Of a stretch of DNA of 64,000 nt, positions 52,441 through 62,215 are shown piece after piece; position 1 is the first letter of the stretch, and every line of letters begins with the position of its first letter. A program made the position numbers and the translations under genes. This DNA comes from Prorocentrum cordatum (lineage: Eukaryota; Sar; Dinophyceae; Prorocentrales; Prorocentraceae), in the NCBI GenBank assembly GCA_963575745.1, contig CAUYUJ010012736.1, positions 237,501 through 301,500 on the forward strand, given 5' to 3'. The notes beneath the pieces were generated by a model, which worked only from the letters and a program-made list of their open reading frames with translations, did no database searches and was not told where the DNA came from.

Positions 52441-53612
52441 ATGATGGAGTCTGAGTGTGAGCGACTCTAAGTGTGTCTGAATCTGAGTGTGACTGAGTCT
52501 GACTGTGAGTGGGCCCAGGTGCGTGTGAGTCTGAGTGTCTGTGAGTCTGAGTACAGGCGAGTTGGAGTGTGAATGAGTCTGGGTGTGGGTGAGTATGAAT
52601 TTGAGTGAGCCTCGGCGTGAGTGAATCTGAGTGCGAGTGGTCTGTGTGTTAGCGCATCTGAGTAATTATGAGTGCGTACGAGGTGCGTATGAATGTGAAT
52701 TGGCCTGGATGTGACTGCACATGGGTGTGAGTGAGTCGGATCACGATGGAGGAGGCGGGAGAGAGTGGGATGGGGGGGGGGCGGGGGCGTCAGAATAACA
52801 AGCATACCACCTGAGACATCCTCACAATCTGGGCGCCACGATTTGAGTGCCTCCACCCATGGCGCCCCCTCCCTCCCTTAGGGGTGCTGAAGCCAAAGTC
52901 TCGCGTGAAACATCCTCGCAATCTGCTCCGGTCGCAGAAAAATCTGCGGAGGCACAACCCGCGACCCGCTTGAGACATCCCCGATCTCTGGGCGCGAACA
53001 GGGGAGTGTAACCACCCCTAGCGTCACCTTTGGGTGCCAGAACCAGCACCTCGCTAGAGGCATCTTCACAACCTGCTCCGATCGCAGGAGATGATGGGAA
53101 AGCTAAACGAGCAAACTGCCTGAGACACCCCCGTAATCTGGCCGCGAACAGGTCGGTGCAACCACCCGTGGTGGCTCCGCCTTGGGGTGCTGGAGCGAGC
53201 TCATCGCTCGAGGCATCCTCACATTTCTGCAAATCTGAATGTGCGTGAATCTGTGCGTGAGTCTGAGTGCGAGTGAGTCTGGTTGTGAGTGAGTCTGAGT
53301 GTGGGAAAGTGTGGGCGTGCATGGGCATGCATGTGGGCAAATCTGAACGCAAATAAGCGCGAATCTGAGAGAGTCGGAATGTGAGCTGGTGCGGGTGTGA
53401 GAGAATCGGGGTGTGAGTGAGCCTGGGTGTGGGTGACTCTGAGCATGATAGGTCTGACTATCGCTGTGTGAGCGCCTGCGCATGATGCGTCTGACTAACC
53501 GAGAGTCTGAGTATAAGCGAATCTGAGTGTGAATCGCCAACAAACCAGTCTGGGTATGAACGGGCTTGGGAGTGAATGTGAGTGAGTCTGCGTGCGGGTG
53601 AGTACTAGTTAG
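52441..53612. repeat. GTGAGTCTGA array split by inverted R5 units
   Basis: Degenerate GTGAGTCTGAGT dodecamers fill 52,441-52,760 and 53,226-53,612. Between them, 52,800-53,225 holds three inverted R5 units about 155 bp apart (GACATCCTCACAATCTGGGC at 52,813, with related starts near 52,973 and 53,126), with minus translations such as LFAPRDRGCLKRV and CEDASSEVLVLAPKGDARG. Confidence 0.75.
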
Positions 53613-53985
53613 CGGGGGCGGAAGGAGACGGAAAGGGAGGAGGTGCTATATAAGAAGGCGGAAGCGTCAGACAAGTAACAAGGAACCATCTTGGTGCAGG
53701 GGGAATTCCAATAGAGGTAGATGCAGGTATTGTTGATGGGGGAGGGATGAAAGGGAAACACCCTCACTCATCATCCCCCATATTGTTCACAACCCTTACT
53801 CATGTTCCTCATACCCTGTCGTACTCCGCATTCGCCGTTCGTCGTGTTCGCTTCGCCCTCGTCCCCCATAGTCTCGTGAATCGCCCGTTCCTGCACCTTC
53901 CTCATTGGCAGTGTCCTCTCTCGTTCGTCACATGCGCCCTCCAAGGATGAGGAGGATGGGCGGTGACGAGGGGAGGGTGGGACAA
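53613..53985. other. Unassigned sequence
   Basis: Contains a TATA-like GCTATATAAGAAGG at about 53,644 but no ORF with motifs downstream. Short repeated ATCCCCCATA/CCTCACTC words at 53,760-53,830. Confidence 0.3.
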
Positions 53986-53989
53986 AAGC

Positions 53990-54710
53990 ATGCGGGGAGA
54001 TGATGATGAAACCGACGAAGACGATGATACTGAAGCGGAGGCGGAGGAAGCAGAGGGGGAGGATCATGTACATGGCCATCCTCCTCCTTCTGATGAGGAT
54101 TAAGTTGTCGATGGCACTGATGATCCAGATGCTGCTTATGATGAGGATAATGCGTCTGATGATGATGCTGAAGAAAACGAAGACGACGGTGATGATGAGG
54201 ACGATGCAGGTGAATATGGAACCCATACATGAACATGATGATTATAATGACGGTGATCATCATCATCGTCATCGCCATCATCATCACAATCACCATCACC
54301 ACCATCAGCATCACCCTCAGCACCAGCATCATTAGCATTATCATGAAGATGCCGATAATGGCAGTGATGATGATGCTGCTGCTGCAGTTGCTGCTGTTGC
54401 TGCTGATGATGGTGATGCTGATGATGATGGTGCTGATGATGGTGATGATAATACTGCTGCTGCTGTTGCTGATGACGACAGTGGCACATGGGATGATGAT
54501 GATACTGATGCGGATGACGATGATGATGATTATGATGCTGCTGATGACGAGGATGGTGATGGTTATGATGATGATGGTGATGATGGTAATGTTGATGATG
54601 ATGCTGATGATGTTGATGATGATGATGATCCCCGGGTCTGAAGGGGTCAGGAGCTCCTATTGTTGATAATGATGATGACCTGATGCTGATGCTGTTGCTG
54701 ATGCTGATGC

Positions 54711-54761
<51 letters not shown>

Positions 54762-54765
54762 GGGG
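53990..54765. repeat. GAT/CAT triplet and hexamer region
   Basis: GATGATG triplets with GATGCTGCT, GCTGTTGCT and CACCATCAC variants, ending in an uninterrupted GAT run (54,710-54,760). Plus frames read poly-Met or poly-Asp; minus frames poly-His. Confidence 0.9.
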
Positions 54766-54849
54766 GCCCTCCTGGAATCCATGAGGGGTCCTCCAGAAAC
54801 CCTTTACGGGCCTTATTGAGATCCTGAAGAAGCCATTCTGAAACCCTGA

Positions 54850-55215
54850 ATGAGGGACTAAGGATTTACTTCGCGAAGACACTTAGACGTGTGTCCTAAG
54901 TGATTGGCAGCTCGAGCTAACCACTAAGCTAAATTCTTAGCTTAAACATCAAGCAGACTTAGAAGAGGCTTCTCTCAGAGACTGAGAAGACAATTGTTAA
55001 ATCTTTCGCAAGTGTACTCAGAAGAGACTTCGCAAGTCTAGCTGAACACATGTCACAAGGCGAGCTAAGTACTCAGCGAAGTACTTGGCTTCGACTTGGA
55101 AGCACACTCAGACAAACACGAGCAATCTACGAGAAAGTCTTAGCTGAGCACTCTCCAGGAGGCTTCTGCGTACGCCAAGCACTTAGCAAATCTGCTAAAT
55201 ACCTGCAGGAAGCTT
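54850..55215. other. AT-richer segment dense in CTTAG/CTAAG words
   Basis: CTTAG, CTAAG, AAGTACTT and GAGAAG words recur many times, several as local palindromes (CTAAATTCTTAGCTTA; AGTACTCAGCGAAGTACTTG). Composition differs from the arrays on both sides. No tRNA cloverleaf or ORF was found. Confidence 0.5.
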
Positions 55216-55221
55216 GAACCA

Positions 55222-55385
55222 CCACCAAAGGAGGAGGAGGAGGAGGAGGAGGAGGAGGAGGAGGAGGAGGAGGAGAAGGAGGACGAGGAGGAGGAGGAGG
55301 AGGAGGAGGAGGAGGAGGAGGATGAGGATGAGGAGGAGGCGGAGGAGGCGGAAGAGGAGGCGGAGGAGGCGGAGGAGGCGCTGGA
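55222..55385. repeat. GGA array with GGC interruptions
   Basis: GGA triplets turning into GGAGGC units at the right end. Confidence 0.9.
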
Positions 55386-55582
55386 GCCCTCGCCGGCCCC
55401 CGGATCCGTCAGGGCTCGCGGCCCTGGAGGTTGGACAAGCTGGGCCCTCGGACGTCTGGGCCCCTCCCCGACCAGCCACGGCTGGACGGCCGGGGGAGCT
55501 GCGTGCTGCCCCCCCCCCCGGGATGAGGAGCCCACCGCATTGGCAGTCTGTCAAAATCGGTACCGGAGCCGATGGATCCCCT

Positions 55583-56020
55583 GGGGGGGGGGGGGGGGGG
55601 GGGGGGGGGAGGAGGAGTGCAAAAAAACCCAGGATTGCAAAAAACATGAAATGCAAAAAAAACCGTTTTTTTTTGCAATCCGGTGTTTTTTTGCAATCCT
55701 TGTTTTTTTCAATCCTGGGTTTTTTTGCAATCCCAGGGTTTTTTTTGCAATCCTGGAACGCAGCAGCTCCCCCGATCCCCGACATTCGACAAGGGGCGCT
55801 CGACACCGTCTCCGCGGGCCCCCTCGGTCTCGACCCCTTTCCCCAGAAGTGAAGTCCCGCCCTAGTTCAATCATTCGGTTTTGCACAAAAGGATTGCAAA
55901 AAAACCCTTCGGGTTGCAAAAAAAACCCTTCGGGTTTTTGTTGCAATCCTTCCTTCGGGTTTTTTTGCAAGCCATCATTCGGTTTTGCAATCCTTCGGGT
56001 TTTTTTGCAATCCTTCGGGC
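55583..56020. repeat. 27-base G run and bidirectional T-run/GCAATCC array
   Basis: A G homopolymer (about 55,583-55,609) is followed by units of T(6-9)GCAATCC in both orientations: GGATTGCAAAAAA forms at 55,632 and 55,893-55,915, and TTTTTTTGCAATCC forms at 55,670-55,755 and 55,930-56,015, where CTTCGGG is added. Confidence 0.85.
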
Positions 56021-56345
56021 ATTGGGTCAGGAACCACAGGATGATGAATCTAGGCTCTGGAGGCTATGACCAATCCAAGATTGGTCATAGATGTCTGAAG
56101 CTTCCTGGGCGCATTCCTGAACCAGGGCCCCCACCGTATTGAATTGCCCCAGGGCCCGAAACAGGACCCTGGAGTAGAGGAAGCAAGAACTGCGTAAACA
56201 TAAATCTTTCGGATGCCTCCTCGGTATTTTTGGATCGGGGCTGGGCCCCTCTCCATGGCGCGCGGAGCGCACCAAGGGCGGCGCCGCCACGGGGGCCCAG
56301 CGCCGATCAAACAAATCCGCGCGGAGCGCCGAAAGCATATGTTCA
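56021..56345. other. Unassigned sequence
   Basis: A short inverted pair (GGCTATGACCAATC / GATTGGTCATAG, 56,061-56,091) gives a hairpin. No gene recognised. Confidence 0.35.
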
Positions 56346-56346
56346 T

Positions 56347-56580
56347 AAATCCCACCAGCCCTCTGGGCGTCGGTGGTTTAGAGCGTTTCCTCTTCCACCC
56401 CTCCTTCGTCCCCTTCGGGGAGCGGTTTACCCCTCCCCCTACCCCCTCCCCACTGACCTGGACAGGGGGGGCCGCGGGTAGTTAGAGCGTCCAAGATCGA
56501 CTCCTGGGAAGGCTAAAATTCGACACCCCTCACGAGGATCGTGGCTCCTGAGGGGGGGGCTGTAATTAGGGAACCCCCCT
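56347..56580 (+). repeat. Dispersed repeat R6, copy 1
   Basis: AAATCCCACCAGCCCTCTGG ... CCCCTTCGGGGAGCGGTTTA ... GACTCCTGGGAAGG matches 62,899-63,115 in order and orientation. The start contains the CCCACCAGCCC word of the dispersed GCTGGTGGG motif. Confidence 0.75.
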
Positions 56581-56726
56581 TCGTTGATCGATCTCCTCCA
56601 AGATTGTTCCAAAAGACGTCTTGGACCCCCTCTTGGGCTCTGCGCGCGGGCGGGCGGAGCGCCGCCCGCCCGCCCGCAAGGCCCAAGAGCCCACCAAAAC
56701 GTTCGAAGACACTTCCAATACGCCAC

Positions 56727-56860
56727 CAGGGAGGAGGAAGAGGCGGAGGAGGAGGAGGAGGAGGAGGAGGAGGAGGAGGAGGAGGAGGAGGAGGAGGAGG
56801 AGGAGAGGAGGAGGAGGAGGAGGAGGAGGAGAAGGCGGAGGAGAAGGAGGAAGAGGGGAG
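56727..56860. repeat. GGA array
   Basis: Nearly pure GGA over about 130 bp. Confidence 0.95.
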
Positions 56861-56908
56861 GAGAACAGCTGCCGATCATCGGCGCTCTTCGTTCGAGTGC
56901 CTGGTGTA

Positions 56909-57015
56909 GGATGGGCTGGTGGGGATACTTTTTTTTTTACAGCCGCAGGCGGAAGCGCCAGCGGCGGAAGGTCGCGAACAAGCTGGTGGGGATACGCGAA
57001 GCGTCAAGAATTTGC
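56909..57015 (+). repeat. Paired copies of the GGCTGGTGGGGATACGCGAA motif
   Basis: GGATGGGCTGGTGGGGATAC followed by a T-run (56,909-56,939) and, 42 bp later, AGCTGGTGGGGATACGCGAA then GCGTCAAGAATTTG (56,981-57,014). A similar pair, truncated copy with T-run then full copy, is at 2,268-2,592. Confidence 0.7.
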
Positions 57016-57093
57016 TTTTCCCCTTCGACGGATGCCGAAATGGAAGAAAGAACAACCCCAGGATCGTAACCATCAGTCAACCGGAGGCTTGGG

Positions 57094-57210
57094 ACTGCGG
57101 GCAGCCCGCCCGCATGGCCGCGGGCGATGATCTCCGCGGGCAGCCCGCCCGCATGGCCGCATGGCCCGCCCGCATGGCCGCGGGCAGCCCGCCCGCCCGC
57201 CCGCCTGAGG
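57094..57210. repeat. GGGCAGCCCGCCCGCATGGC minisatellite
   Basis: Three to four copies of a GCAGCCCGCCCGCATGGCCG unit with deletions, ending in a CCCG tetramer run. Confidence 0.8.
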
Positions 57211-57344
57211 ATCGTGATCTCCCGCAGGACGCTCACGGGGAAGCCGCCGTACAGCGGGTCCTTCTGGCCGAATGCGCCAAGCATCCACGCCCAACGCTCC
57301 ACGAGACCCTCCGGACCACGCCCTTAGTGGGCCCTGGAAACGAC

Positions 57345-57560
57345 AATGCCGTTTTTTTTACCGGTTCCGTTTTGCCGTTTTTTGCCGGTTCCGACGCCGT
57401 TTTTTTACTGGTTCCGTCGCCGTTTTTTCGACCGGTTCTGGCTCCGGTTCCAATCCTGGAGCCGTTTTTTCGCCGTTTCCGGTCGCCGTTTTTTTGCCGT
57501 TTCCATTTTCGAGGGACATTTTTTGGGGAAACGGTGAAAAAACGGCCCTGCCGTTTCCGG
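57345..57560. repeat. GCCGTTTTTT degenerate array
   Basis: Units such as CCGTTTTTTGCCGGTTCCG, 20-30 bp apart, with variable T-runs; related in words to the TTTCCG arrays. Confidence 0.7.
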
Positions 57561-57988
57561 TGCCCACGCCCCGAACTCGGTGGACATACAGTGACCCGGC
57601 CCCAGGGCGCGAAGGGGGCCAGCTTCCCCCGGGCAACGCCCGAGCTCCGTGCCCAGGACAGCTCCGAGGCCTGCCCGGAGGCCTGGCGCTGGGGCGCCGA
57701 CAGCGGGGGGCCGCACCCGCGGCCTTCCTGGACGAGCCTCGGGCTCTCCTCCTCCTCCTCCCTCCTCCTCCGCCTCCTCCTCCTCCTCCTCCTCCTCCTC
57801 CTCCTCCTCCTGCTCCTCCTGCACCAAGACCACTGCGCGCGAGCGAGCGGGGGGGGGTGGGGGACAAGGTGAGCCACCGCGCACCAATCGGGAGCAGCAT
57901 GCCCTGGCAGGGCCCGGGGTCTCCGCGCAGACAGCCCGGGTGGAGGCGCGCGGCGGCTGGCGTCGGCCGCCCCCATCCCCAGGTAGGG
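57561..57988. other. GC-rich spacer with TCC array
   Basis: TCC triplets at 57,747-57,815; otherwise GC-rich sequence with no recognised gene. Confidence 0.5.
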
Positions 57989-58433
57989 TACTGGGATGAC
58001 CGCAGTTGCTAAGTGGAGATGGGGGGGTCACACGCGCATGTCAAAGTGGTGATGCGGTAGAGGGAACCAAGTACTGGAACACTCCCCCTCCCCCCCAGAG
58101 TCAAAGTTGGCGCGCGCAGGGGAGACTGCGGTCGAGGTGCAACTCACCAGACCCACCGCCAACTTTGAACATCGGGGGGAGGGGGAGGCGCTGACAGATA
58201 AATGTGGCATATGCGGCATAAGTGTTCGCTGTTTTTGTTCCGAGGCCTGTATCTGGCCCAGCCTGGCTGGCCCAGCCTGGCATGTTTGTGGGTTGCAAGT
58301 ATCCCCAGAGGCTCAGGGTGGGAAGATCAACTCCGCTGAGTGGGCGGAACCCAGTAAGCCCGGATCGCAAAGCCCTGGCCTTCGCTCATACCTCTCTTTG
58401 TCCCCCTAGCACCCCCCCCCGATCACCCCAGTA
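57989..58433. mobile_element. Inverted-repeat (MITE-like) element, family A copy 3
   Basis: Ends TACTGGGATGACCG and GATCACCCCAGTA pair. The right half shares ATCTGGCCCAGCCTGG, the GGTTGCAA word and GCTGAGTGGGCGGAACCCAG with the other copies. The left half is diverged and contains a nested hairpin (CAAAGTTGGCGCG / CGCCAACTTTG, 58,102-58,167). Confidence 0.6.
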
Positions 58434-58518
58434 GACACACACGCACACACGATCACGTATGCATCTTTCTATGCGACCTGTTGGGGCAAATCCGTCGTCG
58501 ATCCCTGAGAGTCTTCAG

Positions 58519-58701
58519 GTACTCCAGATTTCGTAATAAGAGGGAGGGGCTCTGGACCCTCCAAGACAAGCCATTTCAGGCCTCCCCCGTGGGAGAGCCC
58601 TCCAAAACGTCGTCCCCAGACCCCCCAGGCCCTCCAAGGTAGCCTGGAAGAGACCCCCCCCGAAACGAGACCCCCCTCCCTTTATTACGAAATCTGGAGT
58701 G
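58519..58701. mobile_element. Foldback element D (183 bp, ~27-bp inverted ends)
   Basis: ACTCCAGATTTCGTAATAAG and, at the right end, TTATTACGAAATCTGGAGT are almost perfect inverted repeats, extended by GAGGGAGGGG / CCCCTCCC. The 130-bp interior is GC-rich and has no ORF. Only one copy was seen in the window. Confidence 0.65.
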
Positions 58702-60336
58702 CCCCAGTTCCTCTGTGGGCCCCTAGGGGGGGGCCAATGGGAGACGACAGACCTCCACGGGGCGCCTGCCGGCCGGCTGGCCTCTTCTCCGAGGCGCCCG
58801 CTGCAGTCGCGGGTGGTCTCTCTCGGCATCCCCAGCCCGGGGGCGCGGGGCGCCACGGAGGCACTGCCGAGGCGTGTCCGGGCAGCCCGGGGCTGCCCCA
58901 GGGAGTTCAGCGGACTGCTGCAGTCGGACATGACTGGAGAAGACACGCGAGAGGACGCAAGGCCCTTTCCGAGGGCCACGTTGCCACAGGAATGCGGACG
59001 GCGTGGGTCTGGAAGCACAGGGCACGAGTGTACCCTTGAGTTGGCAAGGTCGACTTACTAATCAAGCTCGACTGTAGCCTAGGCAGCCTCTGGAGGTTGT
59101 CCTCTGCGCAGCCCCGAGCCTTCCCGATACAAAGTCAAGCTGATGCCATGGGCCACAAGGAGCGCTCAACGAGAAGGGCCTGGAAGGCGTCATTCTCGGT
59201 ATGGTGCGTGTGCGTGTGTGATGTCAGCATTTCATTGACTGCTCCTCTGCGAAGCAACTCCAGGGAAAGCTACGCCCCACTGCAGTTGAGTTGAAGCGAT
59301 CATCATGTCAGGCCGCAGTGCTTGGCACTAGACGTGCAGCATGCCACGCGTTGCCACGCGTGCTGTCTCAGGGTTCACCGAAGAAACGAGCCAGAGCCAT
59401 AGAGGAACAAACCATGGAGGGACCCAAGGGACAGCGGGCACTTCCGAACCGGAACTGCCCCTTGTTACAGCGTCTTGGCTGAAACATCGACCGTGCCCTT
59501 CTTGATCATCACTAACCCCTTCAGGAAGAGCTGGAAGGGCGGTGCTGCTGGTCACCTCTGGAGCCCACCCGCTCTCCTGGGTGGGTCCCCGACCCCCGTC
59601 GCAGAAGGCCGCTCGTGGGGCGCACGGGCCCGAAAGCCTGGCTCCAGGCGGCAGACAGACATAGGGGGAAAACAAACCTACCTCGCTTTTGACCACCCTC
59701 GCTTCCAAGAGATACCAAACGAGGCCAAACTACGGTCTGTACTGGTCAGGCCGCTTGACAAGGAGGCGCGTGGTATGACTTGGTTTTGCCTGGAAGCGAA
59801 AGCGGGGTAGGTAATTCACGCTCTGAAGACAGGCCTTGGGGGAACCCACATGTACCGATACCGCTCCTGCCGGGACCTCTCCCAGGGGGCGCTCGGACCA
59901 GCACCTCGAGGAGAAGCCGGCGGTGGCGACGAGGGCCTCCCGGGAGTGCACCTCTTCCTCCTCTGGGGCATGGCCGTGGCGGGGCTCGTCGGCACGGTCA
60001 GAGTGCTCCCATACTTCGCTCATCGGCAGCGCCTGCGGCCGCACGGACCGCCTGTGCGGCATCGGCGGGCCGCGCCAGGCGCGAGCGCAAGACTGCGTCT
60101 GGACACCCGGCGTCGTGACTGTCGCCAGACGGCGTCTCGCCAGGGGGCCTCGAAGTCGTGGGCAGCCGCCGCAGGGAGCCCGAGACCACCGCGCTGGGCC
60201 GCCCGATCCGTGAGCCCTTGTTCAAGAGTCGTGCTCTCGCCTCGATGCGGGCTACACTGTTTGGTCCCAGCAGCCACGATCCATGGCAGACTTCGCCTGG
60301 CGACAGACCCAACCAGTCGTGAGGACCGCGGTATCG
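58702..60336. other. Unassigned GC-rich sequence
   Basis: No gene recognised in 1.6 kb. ORFs on both strands lack motifs. 59,889-59,945 (GAGAAGCCGGCGGTGGCGAC) matches 48,584-48,640, so it holds a short dispersed repeat. Possibly contains exons that could not be identified. Confidence 0.35.
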
Positions 60337-61320
60337 TATTCGGTGGAGCCCCCATATGGGCCACGAAACGCTGTACTGGGCGGCGGGTGGCTGACACGCA
60401 TGCGGCCACGGCCACTGGGGCTTCCGGCGGAGCTCTCTAGGGGGCAACGACACGCTGTACTGGGTGGGATGGGGGGGGGGGGGGACGCACGCGGGCACCG
60501 CCACCGGGGCCTCAGGTGGAGCTTCCTATGGGGCCACGACGCGCTGTGCTGGGTGGGGGAGACGCACGTGGACACCGCCACTGGGGTCTCAGGTGGAGCT
60601 CCCCATGGGGCCACAAAACGCCGTGCTGGGTGGGGGAGACGCAGGTGGACACCGCCACTGGGGCCTCAGGTGGAGCTCCCCATGGGGCCACGAAGCGCTG
60701 TCCTGGGTGGGGGAGATGCTTGTGGACGCCGGCGCTGGGGCCTTAGGTGGAGCTCCCCGTGGGGCCACGACACGCTGGGCTGGGTGGGGAACACGCGAAT
60801 GGGCACCGTCACTGGTGCCTCAGGTGGAGCTCCCTATGGGCCCACGAAGCGCTGTGCTGGGTGGGGGAGACGCACGTGGACACCGCCACTGGGGCCGCAG
60901 GTGGAGCTCCCCATGGGGCCACGAAACGCCGTGCTGTGTGGGGGAGACGCATGTGGACACCGCCACTGGGGCCTCAGGTGGAGCTCCCCATGGGGCCACG
61001 AAGCGCTGTGCTGGGTGGGAGAGGCGCATGTGGACACCGCCACTGGGGCCGCAGGTGGAGCTCCCCATGGGGCCACGAAACGCCGTGCTGGGTGGGGGAC
61101 ACGCATGTGGACACCGCTGCCGGGGCCTCAGGTGGAGCTCCCCATGGGCCACGAAACGCCGTGCTGGGTGGGGGAGACGTCGGTGGACACCGCCACTGGG
61201 GCCTCAGGTGGAGCTCCCCATGGGGCCGCCCCTGGGGCCTGAGGTGGAGCTCCCCATGGGGCCACGGAGGGCTGTGTCGGCTGGGGGAGACGCATGTGGA
61301 CACCGCCACTGGGGCCTCGA
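60337..61320. repeat. 77-bp tandem array (~12 copies)
   Basis: The unit contains CCTCAGGTGGAGCTCCCCAT and CACGTGGACACCGCCACTGG. Unit starts AGGTGGAGCT fall at 60,514, 60,591, 60,668, 60,745, 60,822, 60,899, 60,976, 61,053, 61,130, 61,206 and 61,242, so the period is exactly 77 except for one 1-bp loss and one 36-bp partial unit. The leftmost units are diverged and one is expanded by a G-run (60,469-60,484). All three plus frames are open; translations are Gly/Trp/Thr-rich without a known domain. Confidence 0.95.
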
Positions 61321-61680
61321 GTGAGAGGTGAACCGAAGTGAGGGGGGTGCCGGGACGAGGGATGGGGGGGAAGGGGAGGAGGGGAGGGACGCGGAGCCTG
61401 TCTCTGCAAAACGAGCACCCAACACCACAGGACGGCTGAGAAAAACACCAAAGGTGCCCGCGGCCGTGCTCCCACCCCTGCCCCTGTTGGCCGACCTCCT
61501 GCTCCTCGACCCGCCTCTCCACTGCTGCCGCTGCTTGGGGTGCTTTGCTGGGGCCATTTCGCGACGTGGCTCCCCAGAGGGACCAGCGCTGCATCCCAAG
61601 ATGTGCTGTCTGATGGTCCCCGGGCCTGGCGGGGGCCACCGGAGGCCGAAATGAGCGCACGTCCTCTATGAGGAGGGCGC
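61321..61680. other. Unassigned; dispersed repeat R4 fragment at right
   Basis: 61,590-61,650 (CTGTCTGATGGTCCCCGGGC) resembles 47,670-47,720. No gene recognised. Confidence 0.4.
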
Positions 61681-61870
61681 TTTCCACCACCACCACCACC
61701 AGAAGCTGGAGGGGGGAAGGAGGAGGAGGGCGAGGAGGAGGAGGAGGACGAAGAGGAGGAGGAGGAGGAGGAGGAGGAGGAGGAGGAGGAGGAGGAGGAG
61801 GAGGAGGAGGAGAGGAGGAGGATCACCCCCCCCTCCAACTTATGGTGGTGGTGGTGGGGGTGGAGAACAC
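61681..61870. repeat. Foldback repeat with CCACC/GGTGG arms and GGA core
   Basis: CTTTCCACCACCACCACCAC and ATGGTGGTGGTGGTGGGGGT pair across a GGA array. Same plan as 734-889, but with the triplet core in the opposite orientation. Confidence 0.6.
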
Positions 61871-62064
61871 GCCCATCACTCCTTCGTCCAAGTTCTGTGG
61901 GGTACCTGTGCTGGCGGCGCGCGCAAGGGGGGGGGGGGGCTTCGAAGGAGGCAGGGTGGCCTCTGAGGAAATCCGCCCGGCCTCCAGGAGGCCTTCTTCG
62001 AAGCCGCCGGTCCCTCTCTGGGAGAGCCGCCGCCTTTTGCTTTGGACGCCCGACATGGGTACGG

Positions 62065-62215
62065 TAAGAGGAGGAGGATGAGGATGAGGAGGAGGAGGAG
62101 GAGGAGGAGGAGGAGGAGGAGGAGGAGGAGGAGGAGCGGGGGAAGAGGACGAGGAGAGTGAGGATGGGGAGGAGGAGGAGGGGGAGGAGGAGGAGGAGGG
62201 TGCCTCCTACTTCAG
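62065..62215. repeat. GGA array
   Basis: GGA with GGATGA interruptions at the left end. Confidence 0.9.

Noticed and set aside
53644-53660. TATA box promoter at GCTATATAAG
   Set aside because: No supported gene follows, and dinoflagellate promoters usually lack a TATA box. A second TATA-like string near 25,285 was set aside for the same reason.
60283-61331. Gly/Trp-rich repeat proteins of 190-320 residues
   Set aside because: Same reasoning for the 77-bp array; no frame stands out.
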